Below are positions 17,775 to 26,805 of a stretch of DNA of 64,000 nucleotides, in pieces. Source of the stretch: Haladaptatus salinisoli (GTDB taxonomy: Archaea; Halobacteriota; Halobacteria; Halobacteriales; Haladaptataceae). The notes below the pieces were generated by a model. That model was given only the letters and a program-made list of their open reading frames with translations, made no database searches and was not told where the DNA came from. The first letter of the stretch is position 1. Each line of letters begins with the position of its first letter. Both the position numbers and the translations under genes were made by a program. The DNA lies in assembly GCF_020614375.1 (NCBI RefSeq), contig NZ_CP085327.1, positions 2,654,823 to 2,718,822 of the forward strand. The letters are read 5' to 3'.

Positions 17775-18860
17775 ATGCAGATTCACGACCGAACGTCCCT
17801 CGACGGGAACCGCGAGCGCATCACGCTCGTTCCCGAGAGTTTGGACGACCTCTGGCACCTCACCTACCTCCTCGAACCGGGCGATAAGGTCTCGGGCGAT
17901 ACGACTCGACGCATCCAGCGCGCCGACGATCAGATGCGCGACACGGGCGGCCAGCGGGAACACATGCGCGTCACGATCGACGTGGAGGACGTGGAGTTCC
18001 ACCGGTTCGCCAATCGGGTTCGCGTCGGCGGCGTCATCGTCGACTGCTCACGCGAAGACCAGCTGGGCCTCCACCACACGCTCAACGTCGAGGAGCGCGA
18101 GAAGATATCCATCGAGAAGCGGTGGAAGCGCGACCAGTTGGACCGACTGGAGGACGCCGTCGAGGCGACCGAGAACCCCGACGTCGCCATCGCCACCGTC
18201 GAGGAAGGTGAAGCGCACATCCACACCGTCGCGCAGTACGGGGCCGACGAGTACACCTCGTTCACCGGGACGACGGGGAAGGGCGAGTACGCGAGCGGTC
18301 GAACCGAACTGTTCGACCAACTCGGGTCGGCGCTCAGCCACCTCGACGTGGACGCCATCATCCTCGCCGGGCCGGGGTTCACGAAGCAGGACGCCTACGA
18401 CCACATCGTCGAGGAGTACCCCGAACTGACCGAACTCATCACGCAGGTGGACGTGAGCGCCGTCGGCGACAGGGGCGTCCACGAAGTGCTGAAACGCGGG
18501 GCCGTTGCGGACGTGCAGGAGGAGACGCGAATCGGCGAGGAGGCGGAGCTCATCGACGAACTCACGAAGCGAATCGCGGAGGGCGCGAAAGCCGCCTACG
18601 GAATCGAGGAAGTGGCGCGCGCCGCCGACTTCGGGGCGGTCGAACACCTCCTCGTGCTGGACGAGCGACTTCGAAAGGAGCGCGGCGCGACCGGCGAGGA
18701 CGAGTCCGGCGGCGAGTGGGCCATCGACGTGAACGAGGTCATCACCGACGCCGAGCGGAAGGGCGGCGACGTGACCGTCTTCTCCCACGAGTTCGCGCCC
18801 GGCCAGCAGTTGTCGAACCTCGGCGGCATCGCCGCCCTGCTCCGCTATCGGTTGGAGTAG
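17775..18860 (+). CDS. pelA: Pelota, mRNA surveillance and ribosome rescue factor
   Basis: A 361-residue archaeal Pelota/Dom34, the eRF1-like factor that enters the empty A site of stalled ribosomes and, with the ABCE1 ATPase, splits them. The N-terminal Sm-like domain (about 1-130) contains [21 protein letters not shown]. The central domain (about 135-260) lacks a GGQ motif, as expected for Pelota. The C-terminal domain ends [27 protein letters not shown], a family signature. Length is normal. It is preceded by the DUF4013 remnant, and RqcH is 1.5 kb upstream, pairing stalled-ribosome splitting and nascent-chain tailing in one neighbourhood. Confidence 0.95.
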   Translation: MQIHDRTSLDGNRERITLVPESLDDLWHLTYLLEPGDKVSGDTTRRIQRADDQMRDTGGQREHMRVTIDVEDVEFHRFANRVRVGGVIVDCSREDQLGLHHTLNVEEREKISIEKRWKRDQLDRLEDAVEATENPDVAIATVEEGEAHIHTVAQYGADEYTSFTGTTGKGEYASGRTELFDQLGSALSHLDVDAIILAGPGFTKQDAYDHIVEEYPELTELITQVDVSAVGDRGVHEVLKRGAVADVQEETRIGEEAELIDELTKRIAEGAKAAYGIEEVARAADFGAVEHLLVLDERLRKERGATGEDESGGEWAIDVNEVITDAERKGGDVTVFSHEFAPGQQLSNLGGIAALLRYRLE

Positions 18861-19124
18861 TCTCGCCGGAAGAGACGCCGCGAGTCCGGCGGTGCCGAGC
18901 GCTCCAACTGCGAGACCGCCGGCGAACGGATGCGGTTTCCCGCGGCGGGGTTCGCGGTCGACGTCGTCCCCGACCGTCGGCCGGAAGACGGGGGATAGAG
19001 CGCTAGCGGGGAGACCACATCGCTTCCGGCAGTGAGAGCGTCCACCCCCGTTCACCGTCGAAGCGACGGAATTTTCCGCGCTAGCAAGAACGCTTAACCT
19101 CGAAGCAAGCAAATTCCCGACACG

Positions 19125-19664
19125 ATGTTATCGTATCTAGCGGGGAGGCTCGCCATCGTGGCGGTTTACTATCTCGTCAGGCTCCTTCCCGTCGTCGGGC
19201 TAAAACTCTCCGGTCGGTACGAACGTCGCATATTCGGCCCGCTGGTCGAGGACGTGTCGGTGAACGAGGTGCGCGCCGAGCGGTCGGGACGCTCCGTTCT
19301 CCTCGAAATCGAGTTCGACAACGACAGCAACCTCGACGCTCACGTCGCGGGCGGAAACGTCCGACTGGGTGGGAAACGGAACGGCGAGACGGTCTGCAAT
19401 CTCGTCTGGTTGGACGATTTCGCCTCGACGCCGAAGAACGTCGAAGTGTCGAAAATCGAGGCCGAGGGAGCGGGAACCCTCCGACTCGAACGCCGTCTCG
19501 ACGGTGAGGAGAACCTGTGGGTGGACGGCGAACTTCGGCTGCACCGTATCATCGCCATCAGGGGCCGGGAACTACCCCTCGGAACCGCCGACTTTTCGCT
19601 CCCCGAGCGGTCGGTCACCGTCGAACCGAGCGGCGAGAGACGGGGGGCCGCGACCGACGACTAG
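19125..19664 (+). CDS. LEA-like/beta-sandwich protein with N-terminal hydrophobic anchor
   Basis: A 179-residue protein. Residues about 3-26 form a hydrophobic helix (LAGRLAIVAVYYLVRLLPVV) that probably anchors it in the membrane. The rest has alternating hydrophobic strands such as SVLLEIEFDNDSNLDAHVAG, resembling LEA-14-like immunoglobulin-type sandwiches, but I cannot assign a family. A TATA-like CGCTTAACC lies about 30 bases upstream. Its stop overlaps the stop of the convergent metallohydrolase gene in a shared CTAG. Confidence 0.6.
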   Translation: MLSYLAGRLAIVAVYYLVRLLPVVGLKLSGRYERRIFGPLVEDVSVNEVRAERSGRSVLLEIEFDNDSNLDAHVAGGNVRLGGKRNGETVCNLVWLDDFASTPKNVEVSKIEAEGAGTLRLERRLDGEENLWVDGELRLHRIIAIRGRELPLGTADFSLPERSVTVEPSGERRGAATDD

Positions 19665-20392
19665 AGTTCCACCGACAGCAGGTCCTCTGCGAAGCGCACG
19701 TCGCCGTCGTACCGGTCGCCGATCGAGTTCAACATCGCCTCGTGCTTTCCGTCGGTGTGCGGATAGAGGTGCGTGAGGTAGACGCGACCGATGTCCGCGC
19801 CCGAGAGCGCCTCGCCGAGTTGGCCGGGCGTCGGGTGGTTCGACACGTCCACCTCGTCGGGGAACGAACAGTCGTGGGCGAGAACCGCACAGCCGTCCGC
19901 GAAGTTCGCCAGCCCCGAGAACGCCTCGCTGTCGCCGCTGAAGGTGAACTCGTCGCCGAGCCGGTAGGCGAGGCAGGGCATCGAGTGGCGCGTCTCGAAC
20001 CCTTCCACGTCGAACCCCGCGACGGAGAACTCCCGCGCGCCGACCTCGCGCACTCGGAGGTCGACTCGTCCGTCGAGGTAGTCGTAGACGGACAGCAGGT
20101 CGTCGAGGAACGCCTTCGTCCCGGACGGGCCGACGACCTCCAAGTGCTCCTCTCCGGCGAGCCAGCGGGCTTTGAGGAGCGGGAGGAGGTCGGCGACGTG
20201 GTCGAGGTGGTGGTGGGTCAACAGGACGGTCGAGACGTTCTCGTAGCCCACACCGGACTGCTGGAGGCGCTGGAGGACGCCGCTCCCGCAGTCCACGAGG
20301 AGACGACGCCCGTCGTCTTCGACCACGATGCCGGTCTGAAATCGCTCGCCGGTCGGCATCGCGCTTCCCGTGCCGAGGAACGTGACTCGCAT
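19661..20392 (-). CDS. Metallo-beta-lactamase fold hydrolase, RNase Z-like
   Basis: A 243-residue metallohydrolase beginning MRVTFLGTGSAMPT, with the dinuclear zinc motif THHHLDHVADLLPL (about 79-92). Later ligands lie in FSGDSEAFSGL (Asp), AHDCSF (His) and YLTHLYP (His). This order matches RNase Z and arylsulfatase/AtsA-like members, but the flexible exosite arm of true tRNase Z is not obvious and the protein is short. It may act on a small phosphodiester or sulfate ester rather than on pre-tRNA. It converges on the preceding gene with a 4-base overlap. Confidence 0.82.
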   Translation of the reverse strand: MRVTFLGTGSAMPTGERFQTGIVVEDDGRRLLVDCGSGVLQRLQQSGVGYENVSTVLLTHHHLDHVADLLPLLKARWLAGEEHLEVVGPSGTKAFLDDLLSVYDYLDGRVDLRVREVGAREFSVAGFDVEGFETRHSMPCLAYRLGDEFTFSGDSEAFSGLANFADGCAVLAHDCSFPDEVDVSNHPTPGQLGEALSGADIGRVYLTHLYPHTDGKHEAMLNSIGDRYDGDVRFAEDLLSVEL

Positions 20393-20469
20393 ACTCGAAC
20401 ACGCGTCGGGAAGCGGGAAAAAGCTTGGTCGGAGGAACGACGGACGCCGAACGGTCGCGCCGCCGAAGG

Positions 20470-20476
20470 TTTATAA
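20470..20476 (+). promoter_or_regulatory. TATA box upstream of lhr
   Basis: TTTATAA preceded by a purine-rich BRE-like stretch (CGAAGG). It would give a start near 20500, about 90 bases before the chosen lhr ATG. So either lhr has an unusually long leader for a haloarchaeon, or the promoter serves something else. Confidence 0.5.
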
Positions 20477-20593
20477 CCGAAGGCGGAACCACTCCGGGAC
20501 GCTCGATGGTCGCTACGCCGCCGGACGCTCGACGGTTTCACTTTCACTCCGCTGGCACAACCCTCTTTGCCACCCGATTCCAAGCCGAAACAA

Positions 20594-23383
20594 ATGGATG
20601 GGAGAACGCTGCTGGCCCGCGAGGGATTCGAGTTCGACCCGGAAGCGGTCGAACTCGCCGACGAGGAGACGTTGGCCCTCCTCGAACCGGCGGTGAGGGA
20701 GTGGTGGGTCGAGCGGTTCGGGGAGTACGTCCCGCAGAACGGGGGCTTTTTCACCCCGCCGCAGCGCGAAGCGATTCCGCTCATCCACGGCCGCGAGAAC
20801 GCCCTCATCGCCGCGCCGACGGGGAGCGGCAAGACCTTGGCCTCCTTCACCGCGATTCTGAACGAGTTGTTCCGCAGGGAGCGCGAAACGGGGCTCGAAA
20901 ATTCGGTCTACTGCCTCTACGTCTCGCCGTTGAAGTCGCTGGCGAACGACATCCACCGGAACCTCGAAGTCCCGCTGTCGGGCATCCGCGACCGGATGGA
21001 GCGCGGCGCGTCGGAGACGGACGCCGCGGACGCGGACGACGGCGAAACGGTGAGCGAGGTCCGCCACGCCATCCGTCACGGGGATACCGACAGCGCCGCC
21101 CGACAGCGGATGCTGAAGGAGACGCCGCACATCCTCAACACGACGCCCGAGACGCTCGCCATCCTGCTCAACTCGCCCAAGTTCCGCGAGAAGCTTCGAA
21201 CCGTGGAGTACGTCGTCGTGGACGAAATCCACAGCCTCGCGGACGGAAAGCGCGGCACCCACCTCTCGGTCAGCCTCGAACGCCTCGAAAACATCGCGGA
21301 GTCGCCGACGAGAATCGGCTGTTCCGCGACCGTCGAACCGCTCTCGGACATCGCGGAGTTCCTGGTCGGGAGGGAATCCCCCGGCGGCGAGAGTCGAGAC
21401 CACGAAATCGTGGACACGCGGTTCGTCCGCGATTTCGACCTCGAACTCCGCTGTCCGACGGACGACCTCATCCACGCGCCGCGCGACCTCGTGCAAGACC
21501 GGTTCTATCGCCAACTGCACGACCTAGTGCAGGAACACACGAACACGTTAGTCTTCACGAACACGCGCTCCGGCGCGGAGCGCGTGCTCCAGAACCTCCG
21601 CGAGCGGTTCGAGGAGTACGACGAGGGGAACTCGGGCTGTCACCACGGCAGCCTCTCGAAGGACGCCCGCCACGGAATCGAGGAGCGGCTGAAAGCGGGC
21701 GATTTGGACGTGGTGACCACCTCAACGAGCCTCGAACTCGGTATCGACATGCCCCACGTCGACTTGGTGGTGCAGGTCGGCTCGCCGAAGAGCGTCGCCT
21801 CCCTGCTCCAGCGCGTCGGCAGGGCGGGCCACCGCGTCGGCCAGACCGTCACCGGCCGGGTCATCGCGCTCGACAGGGACGAACTGGTCGAGTGCGCGGT
21901 CATGCTCAAGAAGGCGGAAGAAGGGTTCGTCGACCGCGTGTTCGTTCCCGAGAACGCGCAGGACGTGGCGGCCCAACACGTCTACGGGATGGCGATAAAC
22001 GAAGTCCGGCGGGAGACGGACGCGAGGGCCACGCTCGAGCGCGCCTACCCCTACCGGAACTACTCGGAGGCGGAGTGGGAGTCGCTGATGCGCTACCTCA
22101 CCGCGAGCTACGACGGGATGGAGGACAGGAACGTCTACGCGAAGGTCTGGCGCGACGAGAACGACCCGCCGGACGGCGAGTACCACTACCCGGAGTTCCC
22201 GGTCGGCGAGACGCTAATCGGAAAGCGCGGTCGGTTGGCCCGCGTCATCTACATGACGAACATCGGGACGATACCCGATTCGTTCTCCTGCGACGTGTTC
22301 ACCCGCGCGGACAACGAGTGGGTCGGGGACTTGGACGAGAACTACCTCGACACGCTCGAGAAGGGCGACGTGTTCGTCCTCGGCGGCCAGCACTTCGAGT
22401 ACCGGTATCGACGCGGGTCGAAGGTCTACGCCGACCGAACCGGCGCGCGCCCGACGGTTCCCTCGTGGTTCTCGGAACGCCTCCCCCTCTCGTACGACCT
22501 CGGCCGGGAGATAACCCACTTTCAGGGGGAGTTGCTCTCGCGGCTCGCCGACCGAGGAAAACCCGCGGTTCGAGTGTGGCTTCGAGAGTTCCCGCTGGAC
22601 GAGAACAGCGTCAGAGCCATCGCCCGGATGTTCGACGAGCAGGTGCGCTACGCCGGCCCGGAAAGCGTCAGCACGGACGACCGCCTCGCGGTGGAGGTCG
22701 AGATGGACAGGGACGAGTACGAGCGCCACTACTACGTCCACTCGAACTACGGTCGGAAGTTCAACGACGGCCTCTCGCGCGTCGTCGCCTACCGCTGCGC
22801 GCAGGCGGCGAACACCAACGTCTCGGTCGCCGTCGCGGACAACGGGTTCACCGTCTCGATGCCCCTGAACCGAAAGGTGGACGTCGCGAGCATCCTCCGG
22901 GACATCGACCCCGACGAGGTGCGCGACGATTTGCGCTCGGCGCTCTCGGGGACCGACCTCCTCCAGCGCTACTTCCGCATCAACGCCACGCGCTCGCTGA
23001 TGATACTCAAGCGCTACAAGGGGTACGAGAAGTCCGCCAGCGAACAGCAGGTCTCCAGCGAGATGCTGCTCGGCTTCGCCGACGAGTTGGAGGAGTTCGC
23101 CGTCATCGAGGAGACGTACCGCGAAATCGTCGAAGACAAACTCGCGGTCGAAGCGGTCGAGGACGTTCTCGGGGCGGTGCGGGCCGGCGAGGTCGAGGTC
23201 GTCCAGCACAGGGTTCGCTCTCCGACGCCGCGAGCGTTCGGTCTCGCCACTCTCATGGCGAGCGACGTGGTGCTCGCGGAGGACGAGAGCGCGGTCTTAC
23301 GGGAGTTCCACGACCGCGTGCTGGAGGAGATCGAGGACGACTACGACGCCTCCGCCGATTCGGGAATCTCCGCGTCGAAGTGA
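20594..23383 (+). CDS. lhr: Large ATP-dependent helicase Lhr (Lhr-core)
   Basis: A 929-residue superfamily 2 DNA helicase used in DNA repair. RecA domain 1 holds Walker A APTGSGKT (about 74-81) and Walker B DEIH (210-213), with SATVEPL as motif III. RecA domain 2 holds TNTRSGAERVL, TTSTSLELGIDMPHVDLVVQ and the arginine-finger motif QRVGRAGHR. A winged-helix and a long Lhr-specific C-terminal region follow, with no further Lhr-CTD extension. The length fits the archaeal Lhr-core. The ATG at 20594 (MDGRTLLAREGF) is preferred to an upstream TTG at 20567. Confidence 0.93.
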   Translation: MDGRTLLAREGFEFDPEAVELADEETLALLEPAVREWWVERFGEYVPQNGGFFTPPQREAIPLIHGRENALIAAPTGSGKTLASFTAILNELFRRERETGLENSVYCLYVSPLKSLANDIHRNLEVPLSGIRDRMERGASETDAADADDGETVSEVRHAIRHGDTDSAARQRMLKETPHILNTTPETLAILLNSPKFREKLRTVEYVVVDEIHSLADGKRGTHLSVSLERLENIAESPTRIGCSATVEPLSDIAEFLVGRESPGGESRDHEIVDTRFVRDFDLELRCPTDDLIHAPRDLVQDRFYRQLHDLVQEHTNTLVFTNTRSGAERVLQNLRERFEEYDEGNSGCHHGSLSKDARHGIEERLKAGDLDVVTTSTSLELGIDMPHVDLVVQVGSPKSVASLLQRVGRAGHRVGQTVTGRVIALDRDELVECAVMLKKAEEGFVDRVFVPENAQDVAAQHVYGMAINEVRRETDARATLERAYPYRNYSEAEWESLMRYLTASYDGMEDRNVYAKVWRDENDPPDGEYHYPEFPVGETLIGKRGRLARVIYMTNIGTIPDSFSCDVFTRADNEWVGDLDENYLDTLEKGDVFVLGGQHFEYRYRRGSKVYADRTGARPTVPSWFSERLPLSYDLGREITHFQGELLSRLADRGKPAVRVWLREFPLDENSVRAIARMFDEQVRYAGPESVSTDDRLAVEVEMDRDEYERHYYVHSNYGRKFNDGLSRVVAYRCAQAANTNVSVAVADNGFTVSMPLNRKVDVASILRDIDPDEVRDDLRSALSGTDLLQRYFRINATRSLMILKRYKGYEKSASEQQVSSEMLLGFADELEEFAVIEETYREIVEDKLAVEAVEDVLGAVRAGEVEVVQHRVRSPTPRAFGLATLMASDVVLAEDESAVLREFHDRVLEEIEDDYDASADSGISASK

Positions 23384-23551
23384 ACCGAAAAATGCGAGGT
23401 CGCGCTCGTATCCGTCGAAACGGTCGCACACCCTCGACGGAGAACGGACGCGGTAGCTCGCGGGGTACCTGCTACCCGACGAGTGGGCGTCGAGGCCCGA
23501 ACCGTTACCCTCCCTGACGTTTATGAGCAGAACCCCGCATAGCTACGCTCG

Positions 23552-23797
23552 ATGACTGACGTGGACGGCGTCGACATCACGGAGCTTTCGCCGATGGCGT
23601 GGCGACTGCTCCGAGTCGCCGCAGGGTTCGAACAGCGCGCCATCGAACGAGAACTGACCGAACTGATGCAGGCCCACATTTCGATGCTCGAAAGCGGTAC
23701 CCGCGCGCTCTCGCTGTCGCGGCGCAACGATCTATTCGACCTGTACTCCGCCGAGCTCACTCCGGAGCAGATCCACGCCATCGCCGAGAATTTTTAG
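23552..23797 (+). CDS. Small helix-turn-helix protein
   Basis: An 81-residue protein. Residues about 14-70 read as an XRE-type helix-turn-helix: AWRLLRVAAGFEQRAIE, then MQAHISMLESGTRALS, then RRNDLFDLYSAELTPEQ. The MLESGTRAL recognition segment is the best match to this class. It is probably a DNA-binding regulator, possibly of itself or of the SLC13 gene immediately downstream. No sensor domain is present. Confidence 0.65.
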   Translation: MTDVDGVDITELSPMAWRLLRVAAGFEQRAIERELTELMQAHISMLESGTRALSLSRRNDLFDLYSAELTPEQIHAIAENF

Positions 23798-23835
23798 ACA
23801 GATCATCGGCGTGAGGATTTCTCGTACGCCTATCG

Positions 23836-23846
23836 AAAGTTATTAA
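23836..23846 (+). promoter_or_regulatory. BRE/TATA promoter of the SLC13 permease gene
   Basis: AAAGTTATTAA lies about 32 bases before the ATG at 23878. The purine-rich BRE followed by TTATTAA is one of the best archaeal promoter matches in the window and predicts a very short leader. Confidence 0.65.
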
Positions 23847-23877
23847 CCATCACATTAAGCTATGTTGGCGTGTATCA

Positions 23878-25497
23878 ATGATACAGGGACTATCCTCTGC
23901 ACGCGGGCGCATCGTCGCGTTCGCTCTCGCACTGCTCGGAACGGCTATCATCGCGGGCGCTCCGAATCCCGGCGGGCTATCGCTTCGCGGGCAGTACGCG
24001 CTCGCGACGATGTTCTTCGCGGGCTTCCTCTGGGTGACCGGTACGTTCCCGTTGGCCGTCACGGCCCTGTCGATACCCGTGCTGCTCACCGTCTTCGGCG
24101 TGTACGCCGATCTGGACGAGGCGCTCGTGGGGTTCGCGGACCACATCATCTTCCTGTTCATCGCGGGGTTCATGCTGGCGAACGCGCTCCAGAAGTACGA
24201 TATCGACCGGCGCATCGCGCTCTGGATGATGGCCGCCATGGGGTCGTCCCCCCGCAGACTCGTTCTCGCCGTCATGCTCGCCACGGCGTTCCTCTCGATG
24301 TGGGTGTCGAACACGGCGACCGCGGCGATGATGACGCCCATCGCGCTCGGCGTCCTCACGCAGATCGTCGGCCGCGAGAACGTCCAGTCCGCCGCGGCTA
24401 GCGCCGACGACCTCGACCCCGACGTCGCCGCGGACGGCGGCGCGGTCGCGGACATGGGAGACGACGAATTCACGAACCTCCAAGTTTCGATGCTCCTCGG
24501 CACCGCCTACGCGGCGAGCGTCGGCGGCGTCGGGACGCTCATCGGCACGCCGCCGAACGCGGTGCTCGCCGCGCAGTTGAACCAGACGCTCGGCTACGAG
24601 ATCGGCTTCGCCCAGTGGTTGATAATCGGCGTTCCCATCGTGGCCGTCACGCTTCCCATCGTCTGGTACCTGCTCACGTACGTCCTCTACCCCCCGCAGG
24701 TCGGGGACGTGAGCGCCGCCCGCGAGAAGGCGCGTCAGTATCTCGCCGAGGAGGGCGAGTTGAGTCCGCGCGGCAAGCGCGTCGCGGTCATCTTCACGGC
24801 GACGGCGCTGCTGTGGGTCGTCGGCGGTCTCGAAAAGTTCGTCAGCCCCTACCTACCGCCGGCGTGGGCGGTGACGCTGTACGGCGGCGAGGGGGCGAGC
24901 GTATTCGGCGTTAGAGGCCACCAAGGGATACTCTACTACGTCGTGGTCGGCCTGTTGGCCGTCCCCGCGCTCGTGCTGGCGGACACGATGGAGTGGGACG
25001 ACCTGGTGGACATCGACTGGGGAACCATCCTCCTGTTCGGCGGCGGCATCGCGCTCGCCGACGCACTCGAAAAGACGGGGGCGACGAAGTGGATCGCCGA
25101 CACCGTCTTCAAATCGCTCACCGGTGCGCCGATAGTACTGGTGGTGGGCGCGGTCGTCCTCCTCGTCATCTTCCTGACGGAGATGACCTCGAACACCGCG
25201 ACCGCGACCATCATCATCCCCATCCTCATCAGCATCGGGGGCGTCTTCGCGGCCACGCTCGGCCTCAGCGACGTGGCCGCGGCCGTCTTCCTCTCCGTTT
25301 CGGGGGCCATCGCCGCGAGTTTCGCGTTCGCGCTCCCGGTCGCGACGCCGCCGAACGCCATCGTCTTCGGAAGCGGCTACCTCAAGCAGAGTCAGATGAT
25401 GCGCGCCGGCGTGGTCCTGAACCTGCTGATGACGCTCGTGCTCACGGGGCTCATCTGGTTGCTCTTCCGGTTCGTCTGGCCGCAGGTGCTCTGGTAA
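23878..25497 (+). CDS. SLC13/DASS-family anion permease
   Basis: A 539-residue membrane protein with about twelve hydrophobic segments in two inverted halves. Each half has the family's helix-hairpin plus SNT substrate motif: SMWVSNTATAAMMTP near residue 140 and TEMTSNTATATIIIP near 440. The SNT motifs bind carboxylate and sodium in DASS transporters, so sodium-driven uptake of a dicarboxylate, or possibly sulfate or phosphate, is likely. A hydrophilic loop (about 170-200, DPDVAADGG) splits the first half. It has its own promoter and no metabolic partner nearby. Confidence 0.9.
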   Translation: MIQGLSSARGRIVAFALALLGTAIIAGAPNPGGLSLRGQYALATMFFAGFLWVTGTFPLAVTALSIPVLLTVFGVYADLDEALVGFADHIIFLFIAGFMLANALQKYDIDRRIALWMMAAMGSSPRRLVLAVMLATAFLSMWVSNTATAAMMTPIALGVLTQIVGRENVQSAAASADDLDPDVAADGGAVADMGDDEFTNLQVSMLLGTAYAASVGGVGTLIGTPPNAVLAAQLNQTLGYEIGFAQWLIIGVPIVAVTLPIVWYLLTYVLYPPQVGDVSAAREKARQYLAEEGELSPRGKRVAVIFTATALLWVVGGLEKFVSPYLPPAWAVTLYGGEGASVFGVRGHQGILYYVVVGLLAVPALVLADTMEWDDLVDIDWGTILLFGGGIALADALEKTGATKWIADTVFKSLTGAPIVLVVGAVVLLVIFLTEMTSNTATATIIIPILISIGGVFAATLGLSDVAAAVFLSVSGAIAASFAFALPVATPPNAIVFGSGYLKQSQMMRAGVVLNLLMTLVLTGLIWLLFRFVWPQVLW

Positions 25498-25555
25498 CTC
25501 GACCGTACTCCCTTTTCGACCGCGCCGCCCGAGCGACGCGGGGCTGTTCCGGACG

Positions 25556-26773
25556 TTACGAGGGCGACACGAGGAGCGTGTCCAGCGCGTTCGGAACGAC
25601 GAGCACGTCGCTTCCGGGTTCGACGGCGTCCTCGACCGATTCGCGGGCGTGCATGAGACAGTCCTCGACTACCTCCGGGTGCTCGCTTCCGGCGACGTAC
25701 ACGTCGTGGTCGCGGAGCGCGCGCGCCACGACGAAGGCTCGCTGCGCGCCCGGTTCGTACCCGGCGCGCATCTCCTCGTAGAGGCTCGCCGGGTCGGTCG
25801 CTCCGGCGAGTCGGTCGTAGAACCGCCGCTCGCCCTTGCCCTCGCCGGCACCCTCCGGGAGTTCGGCGGGGACGACGACGCGCCCGTCGGGGCGAAGCGG
25901 ATTCCGGTCGCCGAGGACGACGTACGTCGCGGCGCGGGTCGCCTGATAGAGGTTCGCGGCCTTCGCGTCCGGAACGCCGGCGACCACCGCGTCGTACTCG
26001 CGCTCGATCGGAACCGACAGCGTCTCCTTCGCGGTCGCCGCGAGGTCGGCGACCACGTCCCGGTGGTAACCCGCGCTGGCGTCGAGAATCCCCTGCGGGC
26101 CGTGCGTGACGTTCAGACAGAAGTCGAGGCCGACGGCGTCTCCGGCGCGGTCGAGCAGTTCGCGGAAGGGGTTGTCGTCGGTTCGACCCAGCCTGACGCC
26201 CTCGCGAGAGAGCAGTTCGGGCCCGTGGGTGTACCGGATGAGCGACTCGCCGCCCGCGCCGATGGCGACCGTCTTCGCCCCGCCCGAGAAACCCGCGTAC
26301 TGGTGGGGTTCGACCATCCCGGTCGAGAGCACGCGGTCGGCGTCGGCGACGGTCGGGTTCAGTTCGATCGGAATCTCCTCGCCTCCCCCCGGCGGCGCGA
26401 CGCGCCCGACTTCGACCGCATCGTCGGCGTCGTGGTTCTCCGCGAGGTCGGCGTGCTCGCCGAGCGCGCCCGCTATCTCCGCGTCGGTCATCGGACGGTG
26501 GAGGCCGAGTCCGAGGACGACGCGGACCCGTTCGCGACCGACGCCCACGTCCCCGAGTTCGTCCAGAAGCACGTCGAGCAGCACGTCGTCGGGCGTCGCG
26601 CGCGTCACGTCGGTCACGACGACGGCGACCGTCTCGCCCGGCGACACCAGTTCTCCGAGGCGCGGTCCGTGCGGGTTCTCGACCGCGCGCTCGGCGGCGT
26701 CTCGCGGATTTACGGGCGTCCCGCCCGGCGGTTCGAGAACGGTCGCGTCGCAGTCGGGGAGCGAGTGGTCCAT
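25556..26773 (-). CDS. LarA-family nickel-pincer racemase/epimerase homologue
   Basis: A 405-residue homologue of lactate racemase LarA, which uses the nickel-pincer nucleotide. Against my memory of Lactiplantibacillus LarA numbering, the key residues keep their spacing: Arg58 (R75), His92 (H108), His157 (H174), Lys167 (K184, cofactor attachment), His183 (H200) and Gln277 (Q295). The catalytic Lys298 corresponds to Arg280 in NLYQATR. The cofactor machinery is therefore conserved but the substrate is probably not simply lactate. The ATG is at 26771-26773, 32 bases after the stop of the upstream helicase gene, so the two may be cotranscribed. LarB, LarC and LarE are not in the window. Confidence 0.85.
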   Translation of the reverse strand: MDHSLPDCDATVLEPPGGTPVNPRDAAERAVENPHGPRLGELVSPGETVAVVVTDVTRATPDDVLLDVLLDELGDVGVGRERVRVVLGLGLHRPMTDAEIAGALGEHADLAENHDADDAVEVGRVAPPGGGEEIPIELNPTVADADRVLSTGMVEPHQYAGFSGGAKTVAIGAGGESLIRYTHGPELLSREGVRLGRTDDNPFRELLDRAGDAVGLDFCLNVTHGPQGILDASAGYHRDVVADLAATAKETLSVPIEREYDAVVAGVPDAKAANLYQATRAATYVVLGDRNPLRPDGRVVVPAELPEGAGEGKGERRFYDRLAGATDPASLYEEMRAGYEPGAQRAFVVARALRDHDVYVAGSEHPEVVEDCLMHARESVEDAVEPGSDVLVVPNALDTLLVSPS

Positions 26774-26805
26774 GGGTCGACTTGGGGCGGCGGGAACGAA
26801 AGCGT

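Noticed and set aside
18048-19112. Leftward 354-residue frame with a hydrophobic stretch near 18900
   Set aside because: It is antisense to pelA, and the single hydrophobic patch lies in the gap after pelA without a convincing start, stop or conserved sequence.
19661-20392. tRNase Z (rnz) as a firm call
   Set aside because: The metal motif fits but the protein is shorter than archaeal RNase Z and no exosite arm is visible, so only a general family call is kept.
20425-23517. 1030-residue open frame overlapping lhr
   Set aside because: Arginine/glycine/proline-rich shadow in another frame; the lhr frame carries all helicase motifs.
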